64,000 bases of DNA from Chrysomallon squamiferum (Eukaryota > Mollusca > Gastropoda > Neomphalida > Peltospiridae). Below are positions 38,801-50,500 of the stretch, one piece after another; within the stretch, counting starts at the first letter, position 1, and each line of letters opens with the position of its first letter. The position numbers and the translations under genes are program-made. Location: assembly GCA_012295275.1 (NCBI GenBank), contig CM022674.1:7542436-7606435 (forward strand), in the 5' to 3' direction. A model generated the notes under the pieces. It had not been told where the DNA came from, did not search any database, and worked only from the letters and a program-made list of their open reading frames with translations.

Positions 38801-39196
38801 GTACAATATAAGAATAAAAGATTTGTTTTTACAAAATTTTCCAGATCTTCGAGATCAAGCCACAGCAGAAGTTTAAGTCCTGTACCAAGGAAAAAATACA
38901 AAACTTCTCCCAAGAAATACAAGAAAGATCGACACCAGACTCCCGACAGATACATCTACAAAGATAAACACGTGCACAAGAGAAAACATCTGACACCCAG
39001 TCGCAGCAGGTCAAGGTCATTAGATCGTTACTCATCCAAGTATGTCAAGAAGCATTACAAGGAGAGGGAAAGAGAGAGGGGGGATGGATACAGTCCTGAC
39101 CGACACAAATCAAAGAAACATCGTAATGGACATCATCGCAGTCCATCTCGAGAGCGAGATCGACATGAAAAGTATGATCGATATGGTAGAAGATGA
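29038..39196 (+). CDS. CCNL1: Cyclin L (RS-domain cyclin, CDK11 partner)
   Basis: Eleven coding exons join in phase: 29038-29241, 29709-29783, 29990-30099, 34796-34916, 35223-35287, 37260-37359, 37478-37582, 37911-38031, 38218-38305, 38450-38518 and 38845-39196, giving 469 residues. The N-terminal cyclin box covers about 45-170, with [40 protein letters not shown] and [19 protein letters not shown], all hallmarks of cyclin L. The second cyclin box spans about 171-260, with [20 protein letters not shown]. Residues 300-352 are a Lys/Ser linker, and 353-469 is an RS/RD/RE-rich tail with a terminal YGRR. Known family role: binds CDK11 in nuclear speckles and promotes pre-mRNA splicing. Invertebrates usually have one cyclin L, so the L1/L2 suffix is nominal. 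Intron 3 (30100-34795) is unusually long. The N-terminus is shorter than in mammals. Confidence 0.96.
30100..34795 (+). other. Long intron 3 of cyclin L
   Basis: 4.7 kb with no coding frame of note, no recognised transposon and few microsatellites, unlike the rest of the window. It separates the exon ending in VRYG(R) from the exon starting [15 protein letters not shown]-richer patch lies near 30570-30740. Confidence 0.7.
36050..36410. other. GC-richer patch in cyclin L intron 5
   Basis: Stands out from the AT-rich intron. Open frames exist on both strands (plus: a His/Arg-rich stretch around 36217-36447; minus: about 36258-36022), none recognisable. It may be a diverged transposon or gene fragment. 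Confidence 0.35.
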
Positions 39197-40100
39197 CATG
39201 ATTGAGTCAGTGTGTGTGTGAGAGAGAGAGAGAGAGAGAACTATGTTGAAATAACCAAAAATAGTGTGCCAATTTTTTATCTGAATCAAAATATTAAACA
39301 GAAAAAAAAAAAAAACGTGAATCACTAATTTCAGTTGATAATATATATATATTTTTAACTGATACTATTTGTCCTATTTTTTAGTGCACAGTTACCAGGT
39401 GTTGCATATATATTTCACTTGAGTGTCAAATTAATAAAAACACTTGGTGTAAGTTTGTTTTCAAGTTCATTTTAAAAACAGCGTGTAACTTTGTTTACTA
39501 GCTGTTCGCATTTTGTGTATATTATTTATTTTTTTCTGAAACAAATGTACAACAAATATATTTTGATACTATATCTGAGCCCATTGTAAGTTACTGAGTA
39601 AAAATAAAACGGTGATGTACTTGAGGGAACCGGGAATATAAATGATTCTAATTTGGCACAGGATGTGAGGAAATTACAATCGGTCAAAACAATTTTGTAT
39701 ACAGTGTATATAAAGTTGGGTTAAAATGTAAATAAATTGTAAAATACAGTTTTTCGTTTTTGTTTTCTTAATGCATTGCATGCTTTTAATCGTATTTAAA
39801 AATAAACAGATGCACTCAATAATTAAAAAAAGAAAAGAAGTTACCGTTATGTAAAAATGTACCAGTTATTGTTTTCAATATTAATCTTGAAGTGTTGAAA
39901 TCAGGCATAGTAATAAATCGAGAATAAACTCCATTCTCGACAAAATCCTTCAGTGAACGGCGAATTTCCTTTCCGAAGCTTTCGGCCAAAAAAAACGTGA
40001 TTGATTCCGGAATTCCGTTTTTGTTTTCTTTTTCTCGTATGTAATTCCACCAAAGTTACCGTCCACTGATTTTTAATGCTTCCACTTTAGACTCATTCAC
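39197..40100 (+). other. Cyclin L 3' UTR and flank
   Basis: Begins with a short (GT)(GA) tract at 39209-39239. AATAAA motifs lie near 39433, 39603 and 39731; any could be the poly-A signal. No other gene is visible up to the transposase relic. Confidence 0.5.
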
Positions 40101-40128
40101 AGTGTGACCTCCCGTGTTCAAGTGACAG

Positions 40129-41143
40129 TTGGTCCATAATATAGCGTTATGGTTGGTTATGCAGGAGAGACCTGTGTCTGACTACCAGTCACTGATTGCT
40201 TTACAGAAGAATGGGGTGCAGTTTGTAAATGGGAAGGACAATGACCACTCATGTAGGGACTTTGTTCACTATGTTGCCCACGCAATGAGAGTTGATATCA
40301 AACAGATGACACAATGTGCCAACTTTATGTCAGTTGAACAATATGGCACAGAAGCTTGCAAAACTAGAGACGAAAAAAACAAATGTATGTCAAGATTGTA
40401 GTGAGGGGCCAGCCTGTTGAACTATTACTTAAATGTCAAAAAATGAGCAATTTCGGTGGAGTAACTGCAGACAGTATCAAACATGCTATAGATGATGCTT
40501 TCCTTGATTATGACATTACTAATGAAAAGTACACAAAATGTCATTTGTGCTTGTGCAGATGGAGCAAATGTTAATGTTGGTAAACTGAATGGTGCTCTAA
40601 CTGTGATGAAAACTGAAGGCAGGGAATGGTTGTTAATAATTCTTTGCTCTGCACAGAGAAATGAACTGGCTGTCAAAGATGCATTTTCTGAAATTGGTGA
40701 CACTGCAAAAGTGGATGAGATGATGTTGAATCGGTTTACGTTTATCAAGAATAGTGGCAAGTGTTGGAGAATATTGGTACTTACTGCAGAGTGGTCAGGG
40801 GTTCTAGTCCAGTGTATACCGAAAGCTTCTGGTACACGATTTCAAATTCATAAATACGGGGCCATCAAATCTATGAGCATAAACTTTCTGCCTCTGTGTT
40901 TGTTAGACTAAAGGGGTACCTCAACACATGGCTGAGTTATGGGTATCTGGCATCTATGCACCTCTACAGACTCACTCTGAAACAAACTGCCCATTTGTCA
41001 CAGATGTTACTGACACAATAAAATCAACTGTAGATGAACTCAGTACACTTGCTGCTGATGATGGTGATCTGCCATTTCCAGTTATTCTCAGCGTCGATGG
41101 TCACGAGGCAACCTCTAAATGGTTACCAGACACGATACAATAA
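40129..41143 (+). pseudogene. Decayed hAT-type / ZNF862-like transposase-derived sequence
   Basis: Homologous-looking protein pieces occur in successive frames: about 40129-40401, 40386-40545, 40540-40911 and 40928-41143. Recognisable segments include GREWLLIILCSAQRNELAVK, FIKNSGKCWRIL, KASGTRFQIHKYGAIKS and INFLPLCLL, arranged as in zinc finger protein 862-like / hAT-derived proteins (from family knowledge, not a search). Frame changes and stops interrupt it, and the N-terminal catalytic part around 40330-40400 is scrambled. No introns are evident. It is a dead mobile-element gene and gives no support for a functional product. Confidence 0.6.
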
Positions 41144-41307
41144 CGGATCACTACAGGCATTTTACCAGCAATTCTATAAATCCAAGTGAATAGCAAGATG
41201 AAGGAAGGCTAACATTTTGTCCTTGCCCAAAGTTTCAGTTCAGTGTGATTGGTGTGATGGGTGTGAAATGGTGCTTACACGAAGAAACTAGCAAAGTGAT
41301 AAAAATA

Positions 41308-41527
41308 CCATGTACAATAGCTGAGTTATTTAATGACCCATGAAGACTTCTCGCATGAGTAAGTCCTTGTTCATCGTTATTAGAGGTGAACTACTGACAA
41401 CAATTATCAGATTGTAGTACCATGGTACAATGGGTGAATTATGTAATGACCCACGAATATTTCTCACTTGATAAGTCCTTGTTTATCATTTTTAGAGCTT
41501 GAACTACTGACAACAGTTATCAGATTT
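41308..41527. repeat. Diverged tandem duplication, two units of about 110 bp
   Basis: CCATGTACAAT at 41308 and CCATGGTACAAT at 41420 begin two copies sharing TTATTTAATGACCCA-type, AAGTCCTTGTTCATC-type and ACTACTGACAACA-type segments. They may belong to the tail of the decayed transposon. Confidence 0.75.
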
Positions 41528-41606
41528 TGGATTTGTAATATTTCACTAGATTTCATCACTAGTTCTTGAGCAATTTTAAATAAGAATTGCAGAATGTATT
41601 GAATAC

Positions 41607-41638
<32 letters not shown>

Positions 41639-41698
41639 TGTATTTATGTATTTATCAGAGTAGAACGTGATTTGGCTACTTCTGAAGGAGATACGTTT

Positions 41699-41700
<2 letters not shown>

Positions 41701-41788
<88 letters not shown>

Positions 41789-41789
41789 T
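41701..41789. repeat. Compound (CT)n(CA)n microsatellite
   Basis: About 34 CT units are followed by about 10 CA units, the same arrangement as the tracts at 10847 and 20692. Confidence 0.95.
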
Positions 41790-43033
41790 AAATATATACA
41801 ATAACACATACATTCAGACAGATGTAGAAAGATAACCTCGGGTGCTGGTGACAATGTTTCTGAAGTTTCAACAGAAACAAACGTGAAGGTATATATGCTG
41901 TGGTATTCGAAGCTGTCACGTTTCTCGAACACATGGCCAGTCGAGTAAAACCACAAGCTTTAAGTGCATGGTGATCTATTTCAGTCTGGGGGTCAAGGAT
42001 ACGTATCTGGCAGATCTCGAGTAATACGATGATGAAATTAGAACTTTTCGCTCTACTAACGTCTGTTTCATTGTGTGTGTATATTTAGCTAGGTGCACTC
42101 AAACTCGAGTCACTAGTTCAAAGCTTGAATAGCTCATTGTAATGAGCGCGTGATATCAAACACTATGGTACGTAGTGTACCGTTTAAATTTGGCGATGCC
42201 CATAAGCCCAAATAAAACTTGGAGGACCACTGTAATAAAAAACCAAACAAATAAAATAAATAAATAAATAAATAAATAAAAACAATTACTTTATTTTCCA
42301 AGATACACTGAATTTCGTGTTAAACTATTTCGCTTGGTTCTAAGATTGCATAACGTAAGCTTAAGTTCGATACTATTTACAGCGATGATATGATATAATT
42401 AATATTATGTAAATGATGATATTTATACTATTTTTCTTCTTTCTAGGCATTAGGGCTGCAAACTGTGCATTTTATGTTTAAACCCAGCAGAGCTGCTTGT
42501 CCGTTTAAGTAACCTTTATTTCAGATATTTTCTGTGTTTTATGTACATTTTCAATACGTAAATCAATAACTCGTTTCTAACAATCGACCAGCGTGTGCAT
42601 ATTTGTATGCTTGCCTATGTGTTAGTGCACGAGTATATATATCTGTATGTCAAAAATAAACATAAATAACAAAACAAAACAACGACGACAACAGCAAAAC
42701 AAACAAACAGATTTATTACCATAGTGTTTGTAACGAAGTAACCTAAGATAAGATTTATTTTGATTTCGGTATAAAATGACTGCAGCAGATATGACACATG
42801 TACCCGTGACTGGATTATCAAAGGAAAAAGTTGGCAACGTGCCAACTACTAAGAAGATTTAACGAAATTTGAGATCAGATGTGTATGTTTTTTATTGTGC
42901 TCCAGTAACTTTTATATCCCAAGTAGGTATGCTTTACCAGGTAAAGATATTTTTGTTAATAAAGACATCAATGAAAGAAATGACATTGAATATGTAGGTC
43001 GTGTCTTGATCTGTTTGATACTATTTATTAAGC
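41790..43033. other. AT-rich intergenic sequence
   Basis: No gene model. A (TAAA)n tract lies at about 42256-42282. Short open frames on the minus strand at 42615-42845 have no recognisable features. Confidence 0.45.
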
Positions 43034-43266
43034 CATGGCCGTAACTAGACTCTTTTTGAAATGAGGCAAACATTTTAAAACAATTGGGTGAGAGGTCTGG
43101 GGGCCGCTCAAGGCACTGACGTAAACGAATTCATTCAGTGGATATCGGAACAGAGATTTATATTTTATATATATATATGTATTTTTTATATATATATACA
43201 ATCTTTGTATTGAAAAATAAAATAAAATAAAATAAAATCACCAATTTCGTTATTTGCCTCAGTGTA
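43034..43266 (-). mobile_element. Second copy of the MITE-like element, inverted
   Basis: Starts CATGGCCGTAACTAGAC, matching the reverse complement of the right end of 318-626, and shares CTTTTTGAAATGAGGCAAA, GTGGATAT and AGAGATTTATATT. The far end keeps CAATTTCG and CAGTGTA but the last part of the inverted repeat is replaced by poly-A. Confidence 0.6.
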
Positions 43267-43889
43267 AAAAAAAAAAAAAAAACAGAAAGTGCTGTTAATA
43301 AAATAAATGTAATATATTCATCAAACTGGCAGCATTGTTTCCCTTGTTTCTCTTCACCTATTTTCTTTCTTTCTTTCTTTTAGCCACGCCATAGTAGCGA
43401 AAAGCACGTGTTGTTCACGTGTTGTTCACGCATTAAATACTGAACAGTGCATTTGACATGCATTTTCCCGTCTGCTAATAAAGAACATTGCTTTTGTTAT
43501 GTGTAATATTATAAAGGGCTTCCTAAATTAGCCCCGGCGCCAAGAAATCGTTGCTTTTCTGGAAAAATAAACTGTTTAAAATTCTTGTTCATTTACTGCT
43601 CGTGTCCAAAACAATTCAACACTACACTACTTCTACATAAGCAGTGTCTAAACTACCAGATTAAGACTAAATTCAATACGAAGATTAAATATGAAAAACA
43701 AGTTTGTTGATCACTATTTATAAATAATCGAAGTGTGATAATTTTATGATGTATATTTTAAGACTACAGATTAATTCAGATCTAAGAATAATCTGGCGGG
43801 GAATTCACGAGCACCTTACAACAATGACTTCCAGATGACGTACAAATATTATAATGTAATTACCAGATATGTGGCAACAGGAGGGTTGT

Positions 43890-44085
43890 CGTAAAAGCAT
43901 TGCACCGGGACCCTCCGTGCAGAACCATGAAAAAAAGTACTGACAGCCCACCACAGCATACATGGACTGCACGGTCCCGGGGTGCGTGGGGCCTCAGGGA
44001 AACTCCCTAGCGTGTACCCGAGTCAGGGCGGAACTGGGTGGGTAAACATGAAAAACGACCGACGAGATCTGAAAATATCAAACAC
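43890..44085. other. GC-rich island with potential stem-loops
   Basis: TGCACCGGGACCCTCCGTGCA (43901-43921) can pair with 43968-43986 through GCACGG and TCCCGG blocks. AGGGAAACTCCCT near 43996-44008 forms a 5 bp hairpin. The island contrasts strongly with AT-rich flanks. It could be a structured RNA, a SINE-like element or part of a transposon; no identity is assigned. Confidence 0.35.
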
Positions 44086-44403
44086 AAAGTAAGAAAACAT
44101 GCGTTTTAAAACAAGTGAAAGAACCCAAACGTTTTGCTGTGATAAGAGGCATGTTAGTAAGTAAGTTCCAGCCCGTTACACTCAGATCAAAGTAACTGTA
44201 GTTAAGTTATTAATTTACTGATCATAAATTTCATATTCATTGTCACACAGTGAATAGAAGAAACTATAAACTAATGGTGTTTAGCCCTGTTAAATTAGTA
44301 ATTAAGTAAACAAATAAATAAATATATACTTACCGGAAACCTAAAAATCATTAATCGTACATTGAAGTACCAAACCCATTCAATGATACACTTAAGTTAC
44401 AAA

Positions 44404-44659
44404 CAGTAGCGAGCAGAAGAGAGGGGGGGGGGACGGGGCGGTGGCCCCGGGCATCCAATCAGAGACAAGAACTTAATAAATTTGGTTGATTTCTATTAAA
44501 ATTGAATAAAGCGTTTATTTTATGTTTCATCTGTGTTTACATATTCAAAATATCTTCCTTACTCATAATATTTCTTAGTACTAGGCCTTATACTCGAGTC
44601 TTTGGGGCACACAATCAAGGAGTTGGCCCTGGGCATCACCAGACCCCTGCACGCCTCTG
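44404..44659 (+). mobile_element. Non-autonomous hAT-like element with 8 bp target-site duplication
   Basis: The left end is CAGTAGCGAGCAG; the right end reverse-complemented is CAGAGGCGTGCAG. Each is followed inward by a G-rich run and by GGCCCCGGGCATC or, on the other side, GATGCCCAGGGCC. The flanks are GTTACAAA (44396-44403) and GTTACAAG (44660-44667), an 8 bp duplication with one mismatch. An 8 bp duplication and CAG-type ends are the hAT signature. At 256 bp there is no room for a transposase. Confidence 0.75.
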
Positions 44660-44984
44660 GTTACAAGTTGAAGTTTTCACATTATTTCAGATCTAAAACA
44701 TAACAGATATTATCCGCCCCCCCCCCCACCATCACCAGTGCTACGTATGCTAAATAAATTTATTAGATACCAGAAACATGTTTGCAGATGAGTCACTGCT
44801 AGTATAAATTACATTCCTGACGTTTCCAACATTGCCAGAACAAATTCAGATAAAATAAAGACGTAATAAATTATATTCGGCTGACAGTCAAAATTTTATA
44901 CCTGTATTACCTGTGTGTAATTATTACACTAGACAGTGAAATATTAAAATTACATAAAATACCTGACTCAGTGACTGTACTGTG

Positions 44985-45281
44985 CGTCACGTGCTTGTGT
45001 TTACTAATAGACACACGTGTTACTTCAGGTCCTAATCACGCTGACGAGGCCTAGATGTTCACGTGAACAGTTAGTGAACGTCAAGGTTGTTGAAAATTAA
45101 CCAATGAAGTAATAGTACTTTGGCGCTGTTTTCTGCTATTACCTCGACGCTCTAACCAATAAAAGCATGGAATCCAACTTCGCCAAAATCTGATTGGTTT
45201 TCAGTGTTGTTCACAACTACTGCACGTGACATCCAAGTTACGCGAGAAGATTGCGAATGGCGAAAACAAGTCAGTGTATGC
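44985..45281 (+). promoter_or_regulatory. Promoter of the mitochondrial carrier gene: four E-boxes, three CCAAT boxes
   Basis: CACGTG occurs at 44988, 45014, 45060 and 45223; the third is within the palindrome GTTCACGTGAAC. CCAAT occurs at 45101 and 45156, and inverted (ATTGG) at 45193. This density in about 240 bases is far above chance for AT-rich DNA. CACGTG is bound by Myc/Max, USF and MITF/TFE factors; which of them acts here is inference. Confidence 0.6.
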
Positions 45282-45301
45282 ATGGATGTCACAAAGAATG
45301 A
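45257..45301 (+). other. Upstream ORF overlapping the carrier start codon
   Basis: An ATG at 45257 opens a 14-codon frame that includes a second ATG at 45278 and ends at a TGA past the carrier ATG (45282), in a different frame. If the transcript begins upstream of 45257, this overlapping uORF would lower translation of the carrier. Confidence 0.45.
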
Positions 45302-46066
45302 TGTTATTCACTTTATCGCAGGAGGGTGAGTGTAAATAACGTGCATTTTAGCTGCTTTATATAAATAACAGTTTTTCCTGTGATAAAGTTAATCGCACAA
45401 GTATCAAGTTTTAAACAATAAAGGTTAAACAACCCAGTCTTGCATGACAGACATTTCGACCTTGTTTTGGTTCGAGTTTTAGCTCCAAGGCCGGGATTAA
45501 GATTTCCGTTCTCAACTGGTTTTAGTAGTGTTGTTAACAGCACTCATTACATTGTTATGCATCGTCTGATTAAATTTTTAACCTTTAAAAACAATATTTA
45601 GACTAAAGTATAAGAGATACAAGCTTTTGTTTACATTAGCGTTATCTAGCCACATGGCGAACTTTATTCAAATCATTATTATTGAATTTATTCTCTTACA
45701 TTCTTCAGAACCGTTTAAATGTCAGCTGACATACATACTGACACAGAATCAATATTTTATTGTAAGCATTTACAAATAATGAATAAATAAATGTTTGAAT
45801 ACAATATTTCATTATTTGGTGACTAATAACAAATTTATTCATAAATTTCGCCATGACAGAGACCAGGTGTAGTAATGTAAATAAACGGGTTTAAGACGTT
45901 GTTGGTTTTCGTGTAGGATCTTCTCAGCTGAATATTTACATGTACAGTGTCAACAACATGTCAGATTCTAAATTTGTCTTATCACTAAAGTAAAACAAAA
46001 AACACTGGTAGCACAAAATCGTAAAATAAAAATAAACTCGGTGAACGAGTTTATTAAATAATGTTC

Positions 46067-46126
<60 letters not shown>

Positions 46127-47545
46127 TGCTTGAGTGAAAATTAAAGTTAAATGTTTGATTTGTAAAATGTTACGTGAGTTTAGACCAGTGCACTTATTTG
46201 TTTTTAAAATCATTATAATGATTAAAACTGACTGCATAAATTATTGCTTATTATTAACAAGTTAACTGTTTTGATATTTTTTACTGTACTAGCCTGGCAG
46301 TTGTTTTTAATGTATTTACAAAATCGCACAAGGAATTAATTACGTCCTTTACACAGATATATCTGATAACAGTGACATTTAGTTCAGCATTGTTAAGGAC
46401 TAAGAAATGTATGTCAGATTAGTTTCTAGTCTAACAGGATATTTTCATGCACAATAATAATTTTGTTATCGTGCAAAAGGTGTTTGTTCTGAGAAAGCAA
46501 ATTTTCACTAAATACATAGTTTTAACAGTTGCCATCACTGAGTATTTTTAATATATAAAAAAGTACACAGAAGATTGAAGCAGATATATCTAGTCTTGCA
46601 GTGAATGTACTTGTGTTATCAGCAGAAAGTTAATTAAAATGTTAAAACATGAGTAAAGTGTAACTGCGTACACCTCCACAAGTAAGATCATGGAGAGAAA
46701 GATGAGATAACCTTTGATGCATTGTTCACATAACTCTGGCTGGATCAGGATAGATGTACATAGTTGAGATGTTTTTGTTTATCAGTGTTTTTAATTTATC
46801 AGTTTCTGTACCTGGGTGTGCCAGGTTTGTCTGTCTGTCTGAAAGTGTTTTGTGCTCTTTATGGACATCAAACCACCCACACGTATTGAATTTAATGCAT
46901 TTGTCATTTGTAATATTAACAAATGTATATGCATTTACATTCACATACTTAGTTTAATACATGACATTATAAGCAAGTGTGTGTGTGTGTGTATTTACGT
47001 TACATGCAGTTTAATAAATGTAAAACCAGAATAAACAAGTGTGTGCATGCATATTTATATTCACATACCTATACTTTAATACACTGATAGTTTGTTAAAT
47101 GACGTGTAAAAACGGATGTGTTTAACATATTAATGTGTGTTTACACGTTGATGTGTGTAACATGTTGCTGGGTGTTTACACGTTGATGTGTGTTAACGTT
47201 GATGTTGTCACATTTCAGCATTGCTGGAACTGCTGGAGCGGCAGCTACGTGTCCGCTAGAGGTGGTGAAAACTCGAATCCAGTCGTCAACGGCTCCTTTC
47301 GGCCTCCACATCGTCCCCAAGGATGTGCCGCCGTATCGCCTGCTGCCCAACGGCATCATGCCTCACGTTGGCATCAGCACGTGGACTAGTCCGACCTCCA
47401 TGACAGTGGAATCGAGGCCCACAGTGGGAATGTGGCATTGCATCTGGTAAATTGTCTAATGTATATTAATATTACCATTGTGTGTGTGTGTGTGTGTGTT
47501 CTCTATAGTAACTGTCAATAATAATAATAACAAAACAAATAATAA

Positions 47546-47585
<40 letters not shown>

Positions 47586-50500
47586 CTATATAGTAATGTC
47601 TCTATTATTAAAATGTTTGTTCTGAAATGCTACAGTTCCATTTTCTTTGTTTTTGAGAAGCAACATCAACAAAAAAAATTATTTTTATTTTTTTTCTAAT
47701 AACTATTAAAATGAAGCAAACTACAATATAAATCTTATTGTTATGTCTGTGCAAGTTAAAATGATCACAGCACAAATAATGTTTTGTTTTACAGTCGTAT
47801 CAAGGAAACTGAAGGTTACAGAGGTTTGTTCAAGGGTTTAGGACCAAATCTAATGGGCATTATCCCTGCAAAGTGAGTGTTGAATATTTATGATAACAAA
47901 ATTGATTTTGTGGTTGATTTAACGTACAAATTGTGGTGATAGAAAATGAAAATACATAATAATTATATATTGTTAATTAAAAATAGAAACGGTTTTGTGG
48001 TATAACATATATTTTTATGTGCACAGTTCTAAAATATTCTTTGACACATGCACAGGTTGAACTTGTTTCAGGTGCAGGACACCAGACAAAAGACCAGTGT
48101 TCAGTACATTATTTGCATGTTACATCAGCCATTGTAATACATATGTATGTCAAGTATTACAATACATCAGCCAATAAAATATGTGAATATACCTCACACA
48201 CACTTGCATGTCCTTACATGAAGCAATCACATTGTTTTTAAATGAAGTGGAACTGAGTTCAATCATTAGAATGCTGGCAGGTCACATCAGCGCTTATGTT
48301 CTCATGACATTATTCGCAACAACTACAACAACAACAGCGAAGGTATTCTGATGTAAAGTGTGGAGGAATTAAGTCACAGAACTGCAGATTTCCCAGGCCT
48401 CAGTCAGCACCTAGATCTGTTTAAACACTGTATTTCACTACTGGTGTGATCAGTTTCTTGTTCTTTTGTTTCTGAAACTCTGGGCATTTTTGTTTTATTA
48501 TTTGTTAAGGTTTTAGTAATTTGTCAAATGAAATAAAGCTCTTTTCTGAAAATGTTTCTTAACCCCCACAAAAAACCCCCATCAATAATAATAACTTAAA
48601 GGAAAAAAATATTAACAACAATCTTCAAACAACCTATTTGTCTAATAACTGTTTTCTAAATAATAATAATAAGTGTTCTTGGTTTACAAAATACAGCTTT
48701 GTGAAATACTGATTGCTAATGATGCAAGCAGATTTCACACAATACAATCTTCTAAATAAAACCCCCCAATTATTTTCACTACTGATGTGTTTAATAACAA
48801 TTACTTGCACTGGTAAAAACTCTCAAAGTAAATTTATAAAGCTCTGCATGGGATTCAGTGGAACTGAATGCAGCTGTCATCATCTAATAGAATTCGTGAA
48901 TTATCAAGTATCTGCTTTATGTAAATAAAAAGGAACTAGGTCAGGTGCAGTCAGCTGTGACCTTGATTGCACTGAAACAAGTTTGAAGATGTCACAGTGT
49001 TCTTGTGTGTAATGTTTCTTTAAATAGTCTCCCTTTGTTGTTGAACAGTTTCACTTGTTTGTGAAATTAAATAATCTCCTTTGTACACAAACATCATTCA
49101 CACACTCACACCCCCCATACGTATTAAAATTACTTAAATCTCTTTCATGCATAAACACACACGTATAAAACTTTTTAATCCCTCATAAATAGATAATCTT
49201 CAGTCATTAACATAATTTATATTAATATTTGAAGGATTATATCATTTTATACCTGCATATATGTTTATACATACACTTTAAATAACACTGCACCTTAGTT
49301 TACATTGAAATAAGTAAAAGCACATGTAAATATTTTGATTGTTATTTTTTTAAAATGAAATGTGTTATTTTTTCAGAGCAATATATTTCTTCACATATGC
49401 CAAAATGAAGAAATTACTCAACGAAGTAATGAATCCCGATACCCCTCTAGTCCACATTTGTTCATCTTTCGTTGGAGGTTGGTTTTCTTCATCTTAGCTT
49501 CTGATGACAGATATTAAATTACTAAAATAAGAAAATGTACAAAGAATTTGATTAATTTGTACTTGTTTAAAATAAAAGAGATTTGTTTGGAATTGTGAAA
49601 TAGTTGAATTCTTTTAAGATTTTGATTTCTTAACTTTAGCTAAATAGCATTTTATATCAAAAGAAAGTAGTATTTGTGAATTGAGCCTAGATGTCTCTGT
49701 GACAGTTAGAACAGATATGTGATGTTTATTTGTAGGTTGTTTGTATGTATCTAACAGTCTTGTGTCAGACTCTGAATCAGACTTGTTTTTACTGGACTTA
49801 GTGAGCCTGTTACAAAGTGACAGCACTGACAAATCTTCACATTTCATAATTTACAGTGAAAAATAATCAAAGTAAAATGTTAAACCACTCATGTACATGA
49901 TACCAGGGCAAGCGATGTTTCACGATTCGTATTTTGTTTATTTAGTGACTAACATTTTAAAAAAAGCAACTGACAATTGCAAACTGACATACTTTTACAT
50001 TTCATGATTTACTGTGACTACTACAAACTGACTAAATAGTGACATTTTTACATTTCAGGATTTACTGTGACTACTACAAACTGACTAAATAGTGACATAT
50101 TTTTACATTTCAGGATTTACTGTGACTACTACAAACTGACTAAATAGTGACATTTTTACATTTCAGGATTTACTGTGACTACTACAAACTGACTAAATAG
50201 TGACATTTTTACATTTCAGGATTTACTGTGACTACTACAAACTGACTAAATAGTGACATATTTTTACATTTCAGGATTTACTGTGACTACTACAAACTGA
50301 CTAAATAGTGAAATTTTTACATTTCAGGATTTACTACAAACTGATTAAATAGTGACATATTTTTACATTTCAGGATTTACTGTGACAACTGTGACTAGTC
50401 CAATCTGGTTGGTTAAAACCAGACTTCAGCTGGATCAAAAGTAAGAAAAAAAACCCAAACATTTTGTGAAAAGAAACATCATTTGAAGAATTTCAAATGT

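Noticed and set aside
40492-40911. 139-residue frame as an intact gene
   Set aside because: It is one frame of a longer frame-broken transposase-like relic, with related segments on both sides in other frames.
44030-44085. Hammerhead-ribozyme-like core (CCGACGA with a later GAAA) in the GC-rich island
   Set aside because: The core differs from CUGANGA at an invariant base and stem II cannot form a normal loop.
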